DNA of 64,000 bases, from positions 310,001 to 374,000 of the forward strand of contig CAJJCY010000004.1 in NCBI GenBank assembly GCA_905182865.1. The letters run 5' to 3'. This DNA comes from an uncultured SAR324 cluster bacterium. GTDB lineage: Bacteria > SAR324 > NAC60-12. Positions 8,594-17,706 of the stretch are shown one piece after another (the first letter of the stretch is position 1; each line of letters opens with the position of its first letter). Made by a program: the position numbers and the translations under genes. The notes under the pieces were generated by a model. That model worked only from the letters and a program-made list of their open reading frames with translations. It was not told the origin of the DNA and did not search any database.

Positions 8594-8598
8594 AACTT

Positions 8599-10999
8599 TC
8601 ACTCTCCATACGGAATCCAGACATTCTTAACTTGAGATGCACGCCGCATCCATTCCCGTCCTTCTGACTGCTGATTATCAAACCAGTCAAGTTGTGCTCC
8701 GTTATTGGTCCAGATGATCTTCATATTGCCAGTACTTAGTTTACAAGCCTCCGTACACTCAGTTTTAGTTCCTGCCACCCATAATCCTGCTACATCATCA
8801 TGTTTAGCCAGAACGGTACCGAGCTTTGCAGAATCTCCGGTTACAATATTGACTACTCCGGAAGGGACATCTGAGGTTTCCAGAACCTGATAAAAATCTG
8901 TGACAACCAAAGCAAATGGACGTGACGGCACAAGCACAACAGAATTCCCCATTGCGATTGCTGGTAAAAGCATTGACAGCATACTCAAAAGCGGAGCTTC
9001 ATCCGGACAGACAAGTCCCAGCACACCGATCGGTTCATTCAGGGCTAAAGCGAGTCCTCGCATCGGCGGTTGATGAATCATTCCCTCGTGCTTATCAGCT
9101 AAAGCCGCATAAGTAAAAATCCTGCTCACGGCAGTTTTTACTTCAAGCGCTGCCTGTTTTTCGGTGACCCCCGTTAGCTGAGTAATTCTCTTTTTAAATT
9201 CTACAGCCCGTGTTTCAAGGTTTTCTGCGAGAAAATATAGAATTTGTGCCCGCAAGTGACGGGTGCTGCTTTGCCATCCGGACGCATTTGTGGGCAGCTT
9301 CTACGGCATTCCGGATGTCTTTGCGGTTGCCGTCGCCGCATTTCTCCTGCTAGTGAACCGTCAGCATTGACAACGTTTAGCGAATAACCGGAATCTGGAC
9401 GAGCCTGTTTCCCTCCGATGTAAAGTTTGTGCAGTACGGTCCAGTGATAAAGCAGTAGTTGCAGATGCTTTAACTTTTGCTACCGACTTTCGTATTTGAT
9501 TTTTCGAAATTCCGGATTCTTTTGGCTTGAGGTACTCAAACATACCCTCATGTCCACCTTCACGGCCGTATCCGCTTTCACGGTAACCGCCGAATCCAAC
9601 AGATGCGTCGAACTGATTTGTACAGTTAATCCAGACCACGCCGGCATTTTAGTTTCGGAGCGACGTGCAGAGCTTGATTGATATTTTCGCTCCATACACT
9701 GGCGGCTAATCCGTAAGCACTGTTATTGGCCAGCATCACTGCTTCATCCGTGGTGCGGAAAGTCATTGAAACCAGTACCGGACCAAAAATTTCAGTTTGG
9801 GCAATAATCGATGCTGGTGAAACATTTGTGAAAAGCGTAGGTGGAAAATAGCAACCGTCACCTTTTTTTTCTGCATTTTGAGGTAATTTACCTTCCCATT
9901 GCCAAATTGCAGCACCTTCCTTTTTGCCTTGGTCCACCAGGTTCTGGATGCGCTCCTTTTGAATTGGGGCGATGATTGCTCCCATGTCCATGCTTTTGTC
10001 CAGCGGATCTCCGACCCTCAGTTTTGCCATACGCTTCTTCAAGCGATCAATCACTTTTTCAGCAACGCTTTCCTGCACCAGCAAACGCGATCCCGCACAG
10101 CAGACCTGTCCCTGATTAAACCAAATTGCGTCCACCAGACCTTCAATTGCGCTGTCCAGATCAGCATCTTCAAAAATAATGAACGGAGATTTACCACCTA
10201 GTTCAAGTGTCAGTTTTTTATCAGTATCAGCAGTAGCTTCACGAATTAACCTTCCAACATCAGTCGATCCGGTGAATGCGATTTTTTTCAAATCAGAATG
10301 ATTTACCATTAAGGATCCGGTTTGGCCGGGACCAGTCACTAGATTAAAAACTCCAGGCGGCAAGCCTACTTGCGAGCAAATCTCTGCAAATAGGAGAGCA
10401 GTCAACGGAGTGTATTCTGCAGGCTTTAAAACTACCGTGTTTCCGGCCGCTAAAGCAGGCGCTACTTTCCATGAAAGCATCAGCAAAGGGAAATTCCAGG
10501 GAATTATTTGACCTACTGGTCCTATAGCAATGTGTTCCGGAAACTCGCTTTCCAGAAGTTGTGCCCAGCCTGAGTGATGATAAAAGTGGCGGATTACGAG
10601 TGGAATGTCGATGTCACGGGTTTCGCGAATCGTTTTTCCGTTATCCATAGTTTCAAGGACAGCAAATAGCCGTGAGTGTTTTTGCAACTGTCTGGCAAGT
10701 GCATATAAATAGCGGGCACGCTCATGTCCGGAAAGGGATTTCCACTTTGGAAATGCTAGTTTTGCTGCTCTTACGGCTGCATCTACGTCACTTTTTCCTG
10801 CTTCAGAAATCGAGGCCAGTTTTTTGCCATTTGCCGGATTGTCTGTGCTGAAAACTTTGCCGGACTTTGCTTTACACCATTTACCATTGATAAAAAGCCC
10901 AAATTTAGATTTATGCTCTTTGAGCCACTCAAGTGCTAAATCAGGACTTTCAGGTGCAGGACTGTATTCCATAGTTTCGAATATTTCAGTTATTTCCAT
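8599..10999 (-). pseudogene. Two-domain aldehyde dehydrogenase of ALDH16 type, multiple frameshifts
   Basis: The first domain (9626-10999) is a full ALDH core: IIPWNFPLLMLSWKVAPALA, IAFTGSTDVG, the Glu in TLELGGKSP and the Cys in NQGQVCCAGSR. The frame then slips (an extra base in the codon after KLK) into VVWINCTNQFDASVGFGGYR at 9361-9639. More slips near 9430, 9340 and 9275 precede the second domain, 8599-9255 (RAQILYFLAENLETR onward), which resembles an ALDH fold lacking the catalytic Cys. The order of an active domain followed by a degenerate one is that of ALDH16 proteins. Neighbouring deoC and sugar-kinase genes suggest acetaldehyde from deoxyribose-phosphate cleavage as substrate. With four indels it is either dead or badly sequenced. 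Confidence 0.75.
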
Positions 11000-11129
11000 T
11001 TGTTTTTTGTGTTATATAAAATATATGTTTCACAATTATGCGACAGAATGCATTCAAATATTCGTTCAGAGTCCCTGCAATGGAACGAGAAAATCAGAGC
11101 CGATTTGATCCTTACGATATCTTCACTAC

Positions 11130-12326
11130 TCATGAATTGAGTGATTCCAGAAAAAAGGTACTCCAGACACCCTTGCCTTTGAGCTTGATTTCTCCCCGAG
11201 AAGTCAGTTGACCAACCCCTTCCAGATAATCCTTGGTTTTCTCGGAAATGTGAATTTTACCCGGTTCGCTGCTGCTTTCCATGCGGGAGGCAATGTTGAC
11301 CGCATCACCCCAAATGTCGAAGGCGTTGCCAGAGGTACCCGCAATCAACGGTCCGGAATGGATACCGATACGCAGTTCCCAGCGTTCATTGCCAAGGACT
11401 TCTTGCTGTAGATTCACGCCCTCCACAAACCGCAGCATGTCCAACCCTGCCACGCAGACGTTTTTAGCATGGGAGTTTCGCTGTTCCGAAATCCCCCCTA
11501 CACACATGTAGGCGTCCCCTATGGTTTTGACCTTGCGAATATTGTGCTTTTCAACAATCTTGTCAAAGCCCCGAAAAAACGTATCCAAGGTCGCCAGCAA
11601 CTCTCCCGGCTCCAGGCGCTCCACTTTTGAGGTGAATCCCACAATATCTGCAAACAGGATCGTGGCTGAAGAGTAGTAACGTCCGGAGGTTTCAGCATGT
11701 TCTCCATCAGTTTTCGTTTCGGACTCCTTAGTAGGCTGCTTCGCATCATGTTCGCTTTCAATCAACGACACGATCTGATCAGCGAGGAGGCGTAAGCCTT
11801 CAATTTGATTGTGTTTCAAGGATTTTGAAACTCCATCCACCACGCACAGCGTTCCCATTGAAAACCCCTGTGAACTGATCAGTGGTGCCCCGGCGTAAAA
11901 GCGTATCGGCGGGTAATCCGGGAGTCTAACTATCTGCTTAGTACGCTCGTCTTCCAAGAGATCTTCAATGATCAGGGGTTGATGGGGGGTGTTCAAGCTG
12001 AACTGGCAAATTGAAAAATCTCTGGGCATGTCCCACGGTACACTTTCTCTTTCTTCCTTGCTGAACCCGTAGGCGACTTTACAGCGTTGAACCGTCGAAC
12101 CCAAAATGTTAATGAAACAGTGTGTACATCCGGTCAGATAGGTTACCACTTCGGTTAACGAGGAGTAGCGTCGGTCTTTCTCCAAATCCTTTTCCAGCAT
12201 CCCCAGACGCTTCAATTCCTTCATTCGCAAATCCTCATTTGCGGGATTGTTAACGGGAACAATTCCCGCTTCCTTGCACAGTTTTTGGACTTGCTCCAAA
12301 TCTTCTTGTTTTAATTCACCAGTCAT
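11130..12326 (-). CDS. GAF-domain class III adenylate cyclase
   Basis: 398 residues. Residues about 50-190 form a GAF sensor domain (FINILGSTVQRCKVAYGFSK, YAGAPLISSQGFSMGTLCVV); about 212-395 form a class III cyclase catalytic domain. All the usual catalytic residues can be seen: the metal-binding Asp in FADIVGFT, Lys and Asp in VKTIGDAYM, and the Asp, Asn and Arg in DIWGDAVNIASRM. The Lys/Asp pair selects ATP, so cAMP is the expected product. No membrane segment is present, so it is a soluble sensor; its ligand is unknown. It sits between the ALDH16 and deoC genes on the same strand, separated by about 130-160 bases on each side. Confidence 0.9.
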   Translation of the reverse strand: MTGELKQEDLEQVQKLCKEAGIVPVNNPANEDLRMKELKRLGMLEKDLEKDRRYSSLTEVVTYLTGCTHCFINILGSTVQRCKVAYGFSKEERESVPWDMPRDFSICQFSLNTPHQPLIIEDLLEDERTKQIVRLPDYPPIRFYAGAPLISSQGFSMGTLCVVDGVSKSLKHNQIEGLRLLADQIVSLIESEHDAKQPTKESETKTDGEHAETSGRYYSSATILFADIVGFTSKVERLEPGELLATLDTFFRGFDKIVEKHNIRKVKTIGDAYMCVGGISEQRNSHAKNVCVAGLDMLRFVEGVNLQQEVLGNERWELRIGIHSGPLIAGTSGNAFDIWGDAVNIASRMESSSEPGKIHISEKTKDYLEGVGQLTSRGEIKLKGKGVWSTFFLESLNS

Positions 12327-12487
12327 GACATACCTTTATTGGGTTGCTTGGTTTTTTATAAAACACTGAATTTTATAATATTTTTAATTCATCGTTCCGG
12401 GACTCCACCTTGTAACTAGTAAATTATCTAAACAAACCTGTCCAGTCTGTAATCCTGTCATAAATTCTTTGCACTGACATTGTCAGT

Positions 12488-13450
12488 TCAAGCTGTGGGC
12501 TGTCTATGCGCCGCAGAGTAACGACCTGTAACATAATGTTCAAGTTGCCGCTCAATATCTGTCAGTAAACCGCTGGCACCAAAACGAAATAGATCCGGTT
12601 CCAGCCATTTATTCCCAAGTTCTTCCTTCATTAAAATTAGCCACTCCAATGATTGTTTGGCATTACGGATACCCCCCGCAGGCTTGAATCCAACGTATGA
12701 TCCGGTGATTTCCAGATATTCGCGAATCATCCGAATCATCACCAAACTCACAGGAAGTGTAGCATTGATACTTTCTTTCCCAGTGGAGGTCTTGATGAAG
12801 TCAGCTCCAGCCATCATGCAAACTAAACTTGCTTTGGCTACATTACGGAAGTTTCCGAGTTCACCGGTTCCCAAAATAGTTTTCAAATGTGATTCACCGC
12901 ATGCCTTGCGGAATGTAGAAATTTCATTGTAAAGAGCTTGCCAATCTCCTGCAAACACATGTGATCGGGTAATTACAATGTCAATTTCTTTAGCGCCAGC
13001 AGCTACAGAATCTTTGATTTCTTCAATGCGTCGGGGCATGGAATTAAGTCCATGTGGAAATCCTGTTGAAACTGCGGCAACCGGAATACCGGAATTTTTC
13101 AGGGCATTTACTGCAGTTTCCACATAAGCATGATAAACACAGACTGCTCCTACACGTGGTTTAAGTCCATTTAAACATAAATTTTCAATAAGTTCCGGAC
13201 GCAGCGGTTGACGCGCTTTGGCGCAAAGACGGTTTACACGATCAGGTGTGTCATCACTGGAAAGAGTGGTGAGGTCCATGCAGCGTAAACTTTTCAGCAG
13301 CCACGCGGCCTGCCATTCTTTTTTGATGCTGCGACGTTTCGTCAGGGTTGCACAACGGCGTTCGATTGCACTTCGGTTCATCTGAATACTGTCCAGCCAG
13401 TCTGAATTAAACGCTATACCGGGATTTCTAGTGTGTTTGTAGTCAGTCAA
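12488..13450 (-). CDS. deoC: Deoxyribose-phosphate aldolase (long form)
   Basis: 320 residues of TIM-barrel aldolase. The Schiff-base lysine is in GADFIKTSTGKE, the acidic active-site residue in KEIDIVITRSHVF, and the phosphate-binding stretch in YVGFKPAGGIR. It splits 2-deoxyribose-5-phosphate into glyceraldehyde-3-phosphate and acetaldehyde. The N-terminal extension of about 75 residues makes it longer than the E. coli enzyme and similar to the long-form branch that includes animal DERA. It lies between a PfkB kinase (upstream) and, past the cyclase gene, an aldehyde dehydrogenase (downstream): a coherent route for deoxyribose or nucleoside carbon. The start codon at 13450 gives MTDYKHTRNPG; other starts are less likely. 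Confidence 0.93.
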   Translation of the reverse strand: MTDYKHTRNPGIAFNSDWLDSIQMNRSAIERRCATLTKRRSIKKEWQAAWLLKSLRCMDLTTLSSDDTPDRVNRLCAKARQPLRPELIENLCLNGLKPRVGAVCVYHAYVETAVNALKNSGIPVAAVSTGFPHGLNSMPRRIEEIKDSVAAGAKEIDIVITRSHVFAGDWQALYNEISTFRKACGESHLKTILGTGELGNFRNVAKASLVCMMAGADFIKTSTGKESINATLPVSLVMIRMIREYLEITGSYVGFKPAGGIRNAKQSLEWLILMKEELGNKWLEPDLFRFGASGLLTDIERQLEHYVTGRYSAAHRQPTA

Positions 13451-13506
13451 AATAATCCTTAAAATTTGTGAAACCGTCTTTTATAATTAAAAAATGTAAT
13501 TTTGTA

Positions 13507-13527
13507 ATCCCGGACGATGTCCGGGAT
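13507..13527. terminator. Perfect 9-bp hairpin between kinase and deoC genes
   Basis: ATCCCGGAC-GAT-GTCCGGGAT is a perfect palindromic stem with a 3-base loop in the 180-base gap between the PfkB gene and deoC. No long T run follows on the minus strand, so it may be a dispersed palindromic repeat rather than a terminator. Confidence 0.45.
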
Positions 13528-13627
13528 CCAGCGTTATTATAAAATTTTTGGGTTAAATGTTTAGCAACTCCCGTGAAATTCATGGTCTGCACTTCTTTTC
13601 GCTAGGAACGACAATGGCTAAAATAAA

Positions 13628-14554
13628 TTATTTATTTAGTAAGTCCAGGATTTCATTGTTATAAGGCATAGACGGAGCAGTTCCAAGGCGTGTCACAGAA
13701 ATGGCAGCAGTTGCAGAACCAAAGCGTACTGCTTCTAACAGTGGCATTCCTTCTGCCAGGGCATGGGCAAAGCCGCCGTTAAAGGCATCTCCTGCTCCAG
13801 TCGTTTCAATTACATTTTCTCCCATATCAAAAGCAGGTACGTGCTGACTGATTTCAGAATTACGTACATAAACTCCAAGTTCACCCAGTGTGATTACTGC
13901 GGTTTTAACTCCTCGTTCCATAAATATTTTTGCAGCTTTTTGAGCATCATCTACTGATTCAACAGGTATTCCGGCCAGCATGGCTGCCTCAGTTTCGTTT
14001 GGAGTAAAATAATCAGTGAGTCCATAGACGTCATCCGGTAGTATTGCTGCTGGTGCAGGATTTAAGATTGTGGGCACTCCGTTTCTTTTTGCTACTTCCA
14101 AACCGCGTTGCATCACAGGAATCGGTACTTCAAGCGAGGCCAGGAAAAAAGCACACTTTGCAATTCCAGCCTCAGCAGCATCTAAATCATCCGGAACCAT
14201 GGCATCAGCGGCTCCTGGAACTACTATAATCACATTTTCACTGGTTTCTTCATTGACCACAATTGAAGCGGCTCCTGTTGCCACATCTGGAATTTCCCAG
14301 ACATATTCTGCATTGATACCTTCATCGGCATATAGTTTCATTGCCATTTCACCAAATGTATCTTTTCCAATCTTGGTGATGAAGATTGTCTCAGCACCTG
14401 CTCTACGAGTTGCTACAGCCTGATTTGAACCCTTTCCACCTGGGCCTAGTTTGAATGAATTTCCGATAAAGGTTTCCCCTTTGAGAGGCATACGGTCAGT
14501 ACGAAACGTCAGGTCTGCCACAAAAATTCCCAGAATTGAAATTGGTTTACTCAT
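13628..14554 (-). CDS. PfkB-family sugar kinase (ribokinase/deoxyribokinase-like)
   Basis: 308 residues, the normal ribokinase length. Family motifs: GPGGKGSNQAVATRRAGAE near residue 38 (PfkB signature 1) and ETTGAGDAFNGGFAHAL near residue 250, which carries the catalytic Asp and the anion hole. The C-terminal LGTAPSMP block is also ribokinase-like. It phosphorylates a pentose at the 5-OH with ATP. Placed upstream of deoC, deoxyribose is a sensible substrate (deoxyribokinase), but ribose cannot be excluded because the two subtypes differ at few residues. No repressor or permease gene adjoins it. Confidence 0.88.
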   Translation of the reverse strand: MSKPISILGIFVADLTFRTDRMPLKGETFIGNSFKLGPGGKGSNQAVATRRAGAETIFITKIGKDTFGEMAMKLYADEGINAEYVWEIPDVATGAASIVVNEETSENVIIVVPGAADAMVPDDLDAAEAGIAKCAFFLASLEVPIPVMQRGLEVAKRNGVPTILNPAPAAILPDDVYGLTDYFTPNETEAAMLAGIPVESVDDAQKAAKIFMERGVKTAVITLGELGVYVRNSEISQHVPAFDMGENVIETTGAGDAFNGGFAHALAEGMPLLEAVRFGSATAAISVTRLGTAPSMPYNNEILDLLNK

Positions 14555-15119
14555 TTGTTTTTCTCACCAGATGATTAAATATTATTGTTTGTGAAATTCA
14601 AAAGTTAGTAAGACACATTAAACACAACTGGCTTAAATATAAAGACAGAAAAATAAATCAGATCTTTTCAGTTGATATATGGAATAAAACAAAAATAATT
14701 CAGGAATTTAATAATTTATAATAACACATTGATAATACTCAATATAAATCAATAATAATTTTTAGACTTCGGGGTTATATAATTGCGTATATGTTTGACA
14801 CGAATTATGCATAGTTATGTAAAAATAATCTTTAATTTTAGTAATTTGATTAAGAAACACAATTTAAATGAGTTCTTTTAATTTTAATAAATTTCTGTTT
14901 TCAATTGTTAACGTTGGGGGATATAATTTTGCTAACTACAATTATTAATCGTTAGTTACGAGTTATCGTAAGATATTGATATTGTGTACTGCTTGTTTGT
15001 CATTTCTAACGAAGTGAAAGATTTGCTAAAGTGCTAATATCGTACAATATCACTCTCATATGTTTTGGATGACATGACAAAACTCGTGACTGTGATGATA
15101 TTTATAATCGGAGACTATT
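14555..15119. other. AT-rich intergenic region, no gene seen
   Basis: 565 bases of very AT-rich DNA between the divergently transcribed kinase gene and the recombinase gene. No open frame or RNA structure is convincing. It should hold both promoters and, if the recombinase is active, possibly its binding sites. Confidence 0.5.
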
Positions 15120-16670
15120 ATGCCAAGACAAATAAGGGTCAGTACAGAATATAGTGGAGTGTATTTTGTTAAGCTTGCAAATCAGGATCAATCATTTTTT
15201 ATCCGTTACAAACGTAATGGAAAAAGTGTTGAAGAAAAGGCCGGACGCAGCAATCAAGGATGGAATGCGGAAAAAGCCTACCAATTGAGGACTGAAAGGT
15301 TGTCTGAAACTAGTGCTGCAGGAAACGAAATGCATTCAAAATCAGATTTGCATTCGCAGCAGGACTGGACGTTTTCTAAAATATTTTCTGAGTATTTACG
15401 TTTACGAAACAAACTCAAAGGCCGTGCAAATGACATTTACCGCTTCAAGAACTACCTTGAAAAGGAATTTGCGAACATCACCCCTTCATGTGTCACTCAG
15501 GACGATATAAGGCGATTTAAGCATAATCTCCAAAACAGAGAACTAAAACCGGCTACTATCCGTCACGTCCTTGAACTGCTCAGGCGTCTTGCAAACTTTG
15601 CGGCCAAAAATAATTTGTGCTCCGGACTGAGTTTTAAGATTCAAATGCCCAAGGTTGAAAATTATAAAACTGAGGAATTGACTAATGCTCAATTGCAGAA
15701 ATTGATGCAAGTATTGGAAGAAGAATCAGATATTCAAGTCAGTAATCTGGTGCGTCTTGCGCTCTATACCGGAATGAGGCGTGGTGAACTGTTTAATCTG
15801 AACTGGGGTGATATTGACTTTTACAACAAAAACATTACTGTCAAATCCGACAAAAAAGGAGACCAACCGACAATTCCTTTGAATGAGATGGCTGAAAAGG
15901 TACTGGTTGAACACGCACACACTGAAAACGGCAGCAAGTTTGTATTTCCCGGACGTGGTGGTAAAAAACGCACTGAGTGCAAACGACCATTGCTGAGGAT
16001 TAGAAAAAAAGCTGGATTGCCGGATGATTTTCGTATTTTACAGGGTCTCAGACATGTATATGCCTCCATGCTGGTATCCAGTGGAAAGGTGGATCTTGAA
16101 ACCCTGCAGTCTCTGTTAACTCAGAAATCGCCACTAATGACACAACGTTATGCTCATCTGCTTGATGAATCACGGACAAATTCGAAAAATATAATTGCTG
16201 ATGGAGAGCCTAACTTATTAGATGCAACTGAAGAAGAAAATTATGTTAGTGAAACAGTAAATGCAGAACTTCTCGCAGAAGAAGTTCTGGAAGTTGATTG
16301 TCCAGTAGAAGACGTGGATACAGAACATTCAGAAGAGGAACCGTTAAAAGATTTTATCCGTGAGACAACCTATGCAGAACCTCTTGAAAAAGAAAATCCT
16401 GAAACTGATATTCCTGAAGAACAAGTGCTAACTGAGTTTGTGCAAGTAGCAGAGCAAGAGGTTGGTTTTCACGAGAATGTGTTTTCAAATTCATGTGAAG
16501 CCGAGCAAGAAGATGATTATTCTCCAGAATACATTGAAAAAGTGACTGAGTTTGATACAGAAGAAGAGTTTATTATTGGAGAAGAAGAGTCTATTATTGT
16601 AAAAGAGGAGTTTATTATTGCAGAAGAAGAGTTTATTATTGCAGAAGAAGAGTCTTATTATTTGAGATAG
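15120..16670 (+). CDS. Tyrosine recombinase with substituted catalytic histidines and acidic repeat tail
   Basis: 516 residues. Residues about 1-60 resemble an arm-binding domain, about 85-175 a SAM-like core-binding domain (FSEYLRLRNKLKGRANDIYR) and about 185-345 the catalytic domain. Arg I is in YTGMRRGELFNLNW, Arg II in QGLRHVYASML, and the nucleophile Tyr in MTQRYAHLLD. The residue three before Arg II, normally His, is Gln (LQGLR), and the usual LLGHK/LLTHK is LLTQK, so both catalytic His positions are Gln. A tail of about 150 residues is strongly acidic and ends in near-perfect EEEFIIAEEE repeats. The next gene follows after 31 bases. It may be an integrase of the adjacent island, a host recombinase or an inactivated relative. 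Confidence 0.85.
   Translation: MPRQIRVSTEYSGVYFVKLANQDQSFFIRYKRNGKSVEEKAGRSNQGWNAEKAYQLRTERLSETSAAGNEMHSKSDLHSQQDWTFSKIFSEYLRLRNKLKGRANDIYRFKNYLEKEFANITPSCVTQDDIRRFKHNLQNRELKPATIRHVLELLRRLANFAAKNNLCSGLSFKIQMPKVENYKTEELTNAQLQKLMQVLEEESDIQVSNLVRLALYTGMRRGELFNLNWGDIDFYNKNITVKSDKKGDQPTIPLNEMAEKVLVEHAHTENGSKFVFPGRGGKKRTECKRPLLRIRKKAGLPDDFRILQGLRHVYASMLVSSGKVDLETLQSLLTQKSPLMTQRYAHLLDESRTNSKNIIADGEPNLLDATEEENYVSETVNAELLAEEVLEVDCPVEDVDTEHSEEEPLKDFIRETTYAEPLEKENPETDIPEEQVLTEFVQVAEQEVGFHENVFSNSCEAEQEDDYSPEYIEKVTEFDTEEEFIIGEEESIIVKEEFIIAEEEFIIAEEESYYLR
16561..16665 (+). repeat. Coding tandem repeats (about 24 bases each)
   Basis: About four and a half copies of a unit containing GAAGAAGAGTTTATTATTG, encoding the acidic/hydrophobic alternation EEEFIIA at the C-terminus of the recombinase. 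The second and third units have diverged slightly (variants with TCTATTATTG and AAAGAGGAG). Such repeats can vary in copy number by slippage. Confidence 0.8.
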
Positions 16671-16701
16671 AATGAGTCAAAAGTGACTGTTTGAGGAAGA
16701 A

Positions 16702-17520
16702 GTGAAAATATATTTTCAAGGATCGAATGAGTCAACTGAAAATATTGTAAAAGTTCATGAAAAAGAAAGTCAGGAGTACAGTAAGGTTTCAGCTGCTGTC
16801 AAGGAAAAATCATCTCAGTCACATAACGCTTTTACTGAGTTTTTCAAACAGAATGAAACATTAAAAACTCAACCGAAAGATGTTCCGGAAAATCCTTCAA
16901 CACCTGCAGAGGTATCAGGTTTTACGGGAGATGTGGACTCAGAGCCAAAGGTTAAAGAGTTAAATGAGGATTTAATTGATGTTTCGGCAGCCAACCAGGA
17001 TGGAGAAGCAAAAGAAGTAAATGATGAATCTGAAATAATGTCAAATGAGCAAAATCAATATGAAATAAATGTGATATCTACTCTTGAAGATGTTCCAACA
17101 TTAAATGTTGATGAAGAAATGTTAGAAGAGGGATCTGTTGATAATAAGGCCGAAGAGCCCTCAGAAGAGGTGCCAGAAAGCACAAATCTGCCTGTATTTT
17201 TGTCAACTGAACCCGCTGAAGAGCAGGAAGAAATTTTCAGTAACCAATCGATGCCAGTACCAGTACCTGAAAAGGCTAAAAATCAAGTTGTTGTTATTCA
17301 GAGTTTTAAACAGTACCTTTCCGGAGTTTCTTCAACAGATGATGAGGTATATTCTTCAGAAATAACAACTAATAATAAAGATGTTGAAAACAAAACTAAA
17401 CCGAAAGTGCGACCATCAATTAAAGAATTGAAAAACGATTTGATATTACTGTCCAAGATGATTAAGGAAGCTCCCAAGCGAGAAAAGAAGAATTCTGACC
17501 AAAAACAAAGTGAGTTTTAA
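16702..17520 (+). CDS. Acidic, probably disordered protein downstream of recombinase
   Basis: 272 residues from a GTG start preceded by AGGAAGAA. It is rich in Glu, Asp, Ser, Pro and Lys with almost no hydrophobic core, so it is predicted to be mostly disordered. A more helical, basic C-terminus (IKELKNDLILLSKMIKEAPK) could be a binding segment. A mid-region phrase, FKQYLSGVSS, resembles FTEFFKQNE near the N-terminus. I do not recognise a family. It lies 31 bases after the recombinase, shares its acidic style, and the two are probably one transcript, so it may act with or be co-inherited with it. Confidence 0.6.
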   Translation: MKIYFQGSNESTENIVKVHEKESQEYSKVSAAVKEKSSQSHNAFTEFFKQNETLKTQPKDVPENPSTPAEVSGFTGDVDSEPKVKELNEDLIDVSAANQDGEAKEVNDESEIMSNEQNQYEINVISTLEDVPTLNVDEEMLEEGSVDNKAEEPSEEVPESTNLPVFLSTEPAEEQEEIFSNQSMPVPVPEKAKNQVVVIQSFKQYLSGVSSTDDEVYSSEITTNNKDVENKTKPKVRPSIKELKNDLILLSKMIKEAPKREKKNSDQKQSEF

Positions 17521-17706
17521 AAATAAAACTTGTGTGAATTAATTACAGATTTTGCAGAGTCTTAAGGTCTTTCAGGATACTTTGTTCAACAACATTCAAG
17601 TAACTGTGAATTCAAATGTGACTGTATGTTTACCGACCATATAAATAGAATTTAGTATGATCCAACGAATTGATATGGTGTTCAGTCTGAGAAAATAAAA
17701 ATATGG

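Noticed and set aside
13507-13527. Perfect hairpin as a definite terminator of the kinase gene
   Set aside because: No T run on the transcribed strand; listed only as a possible terminator or palindromic repeat.
16561-16665. Short tandem repeats as a CRISPR array
   Set aside because: Units are contiguous, in frame and coding, without spacers; no cas genes are present.
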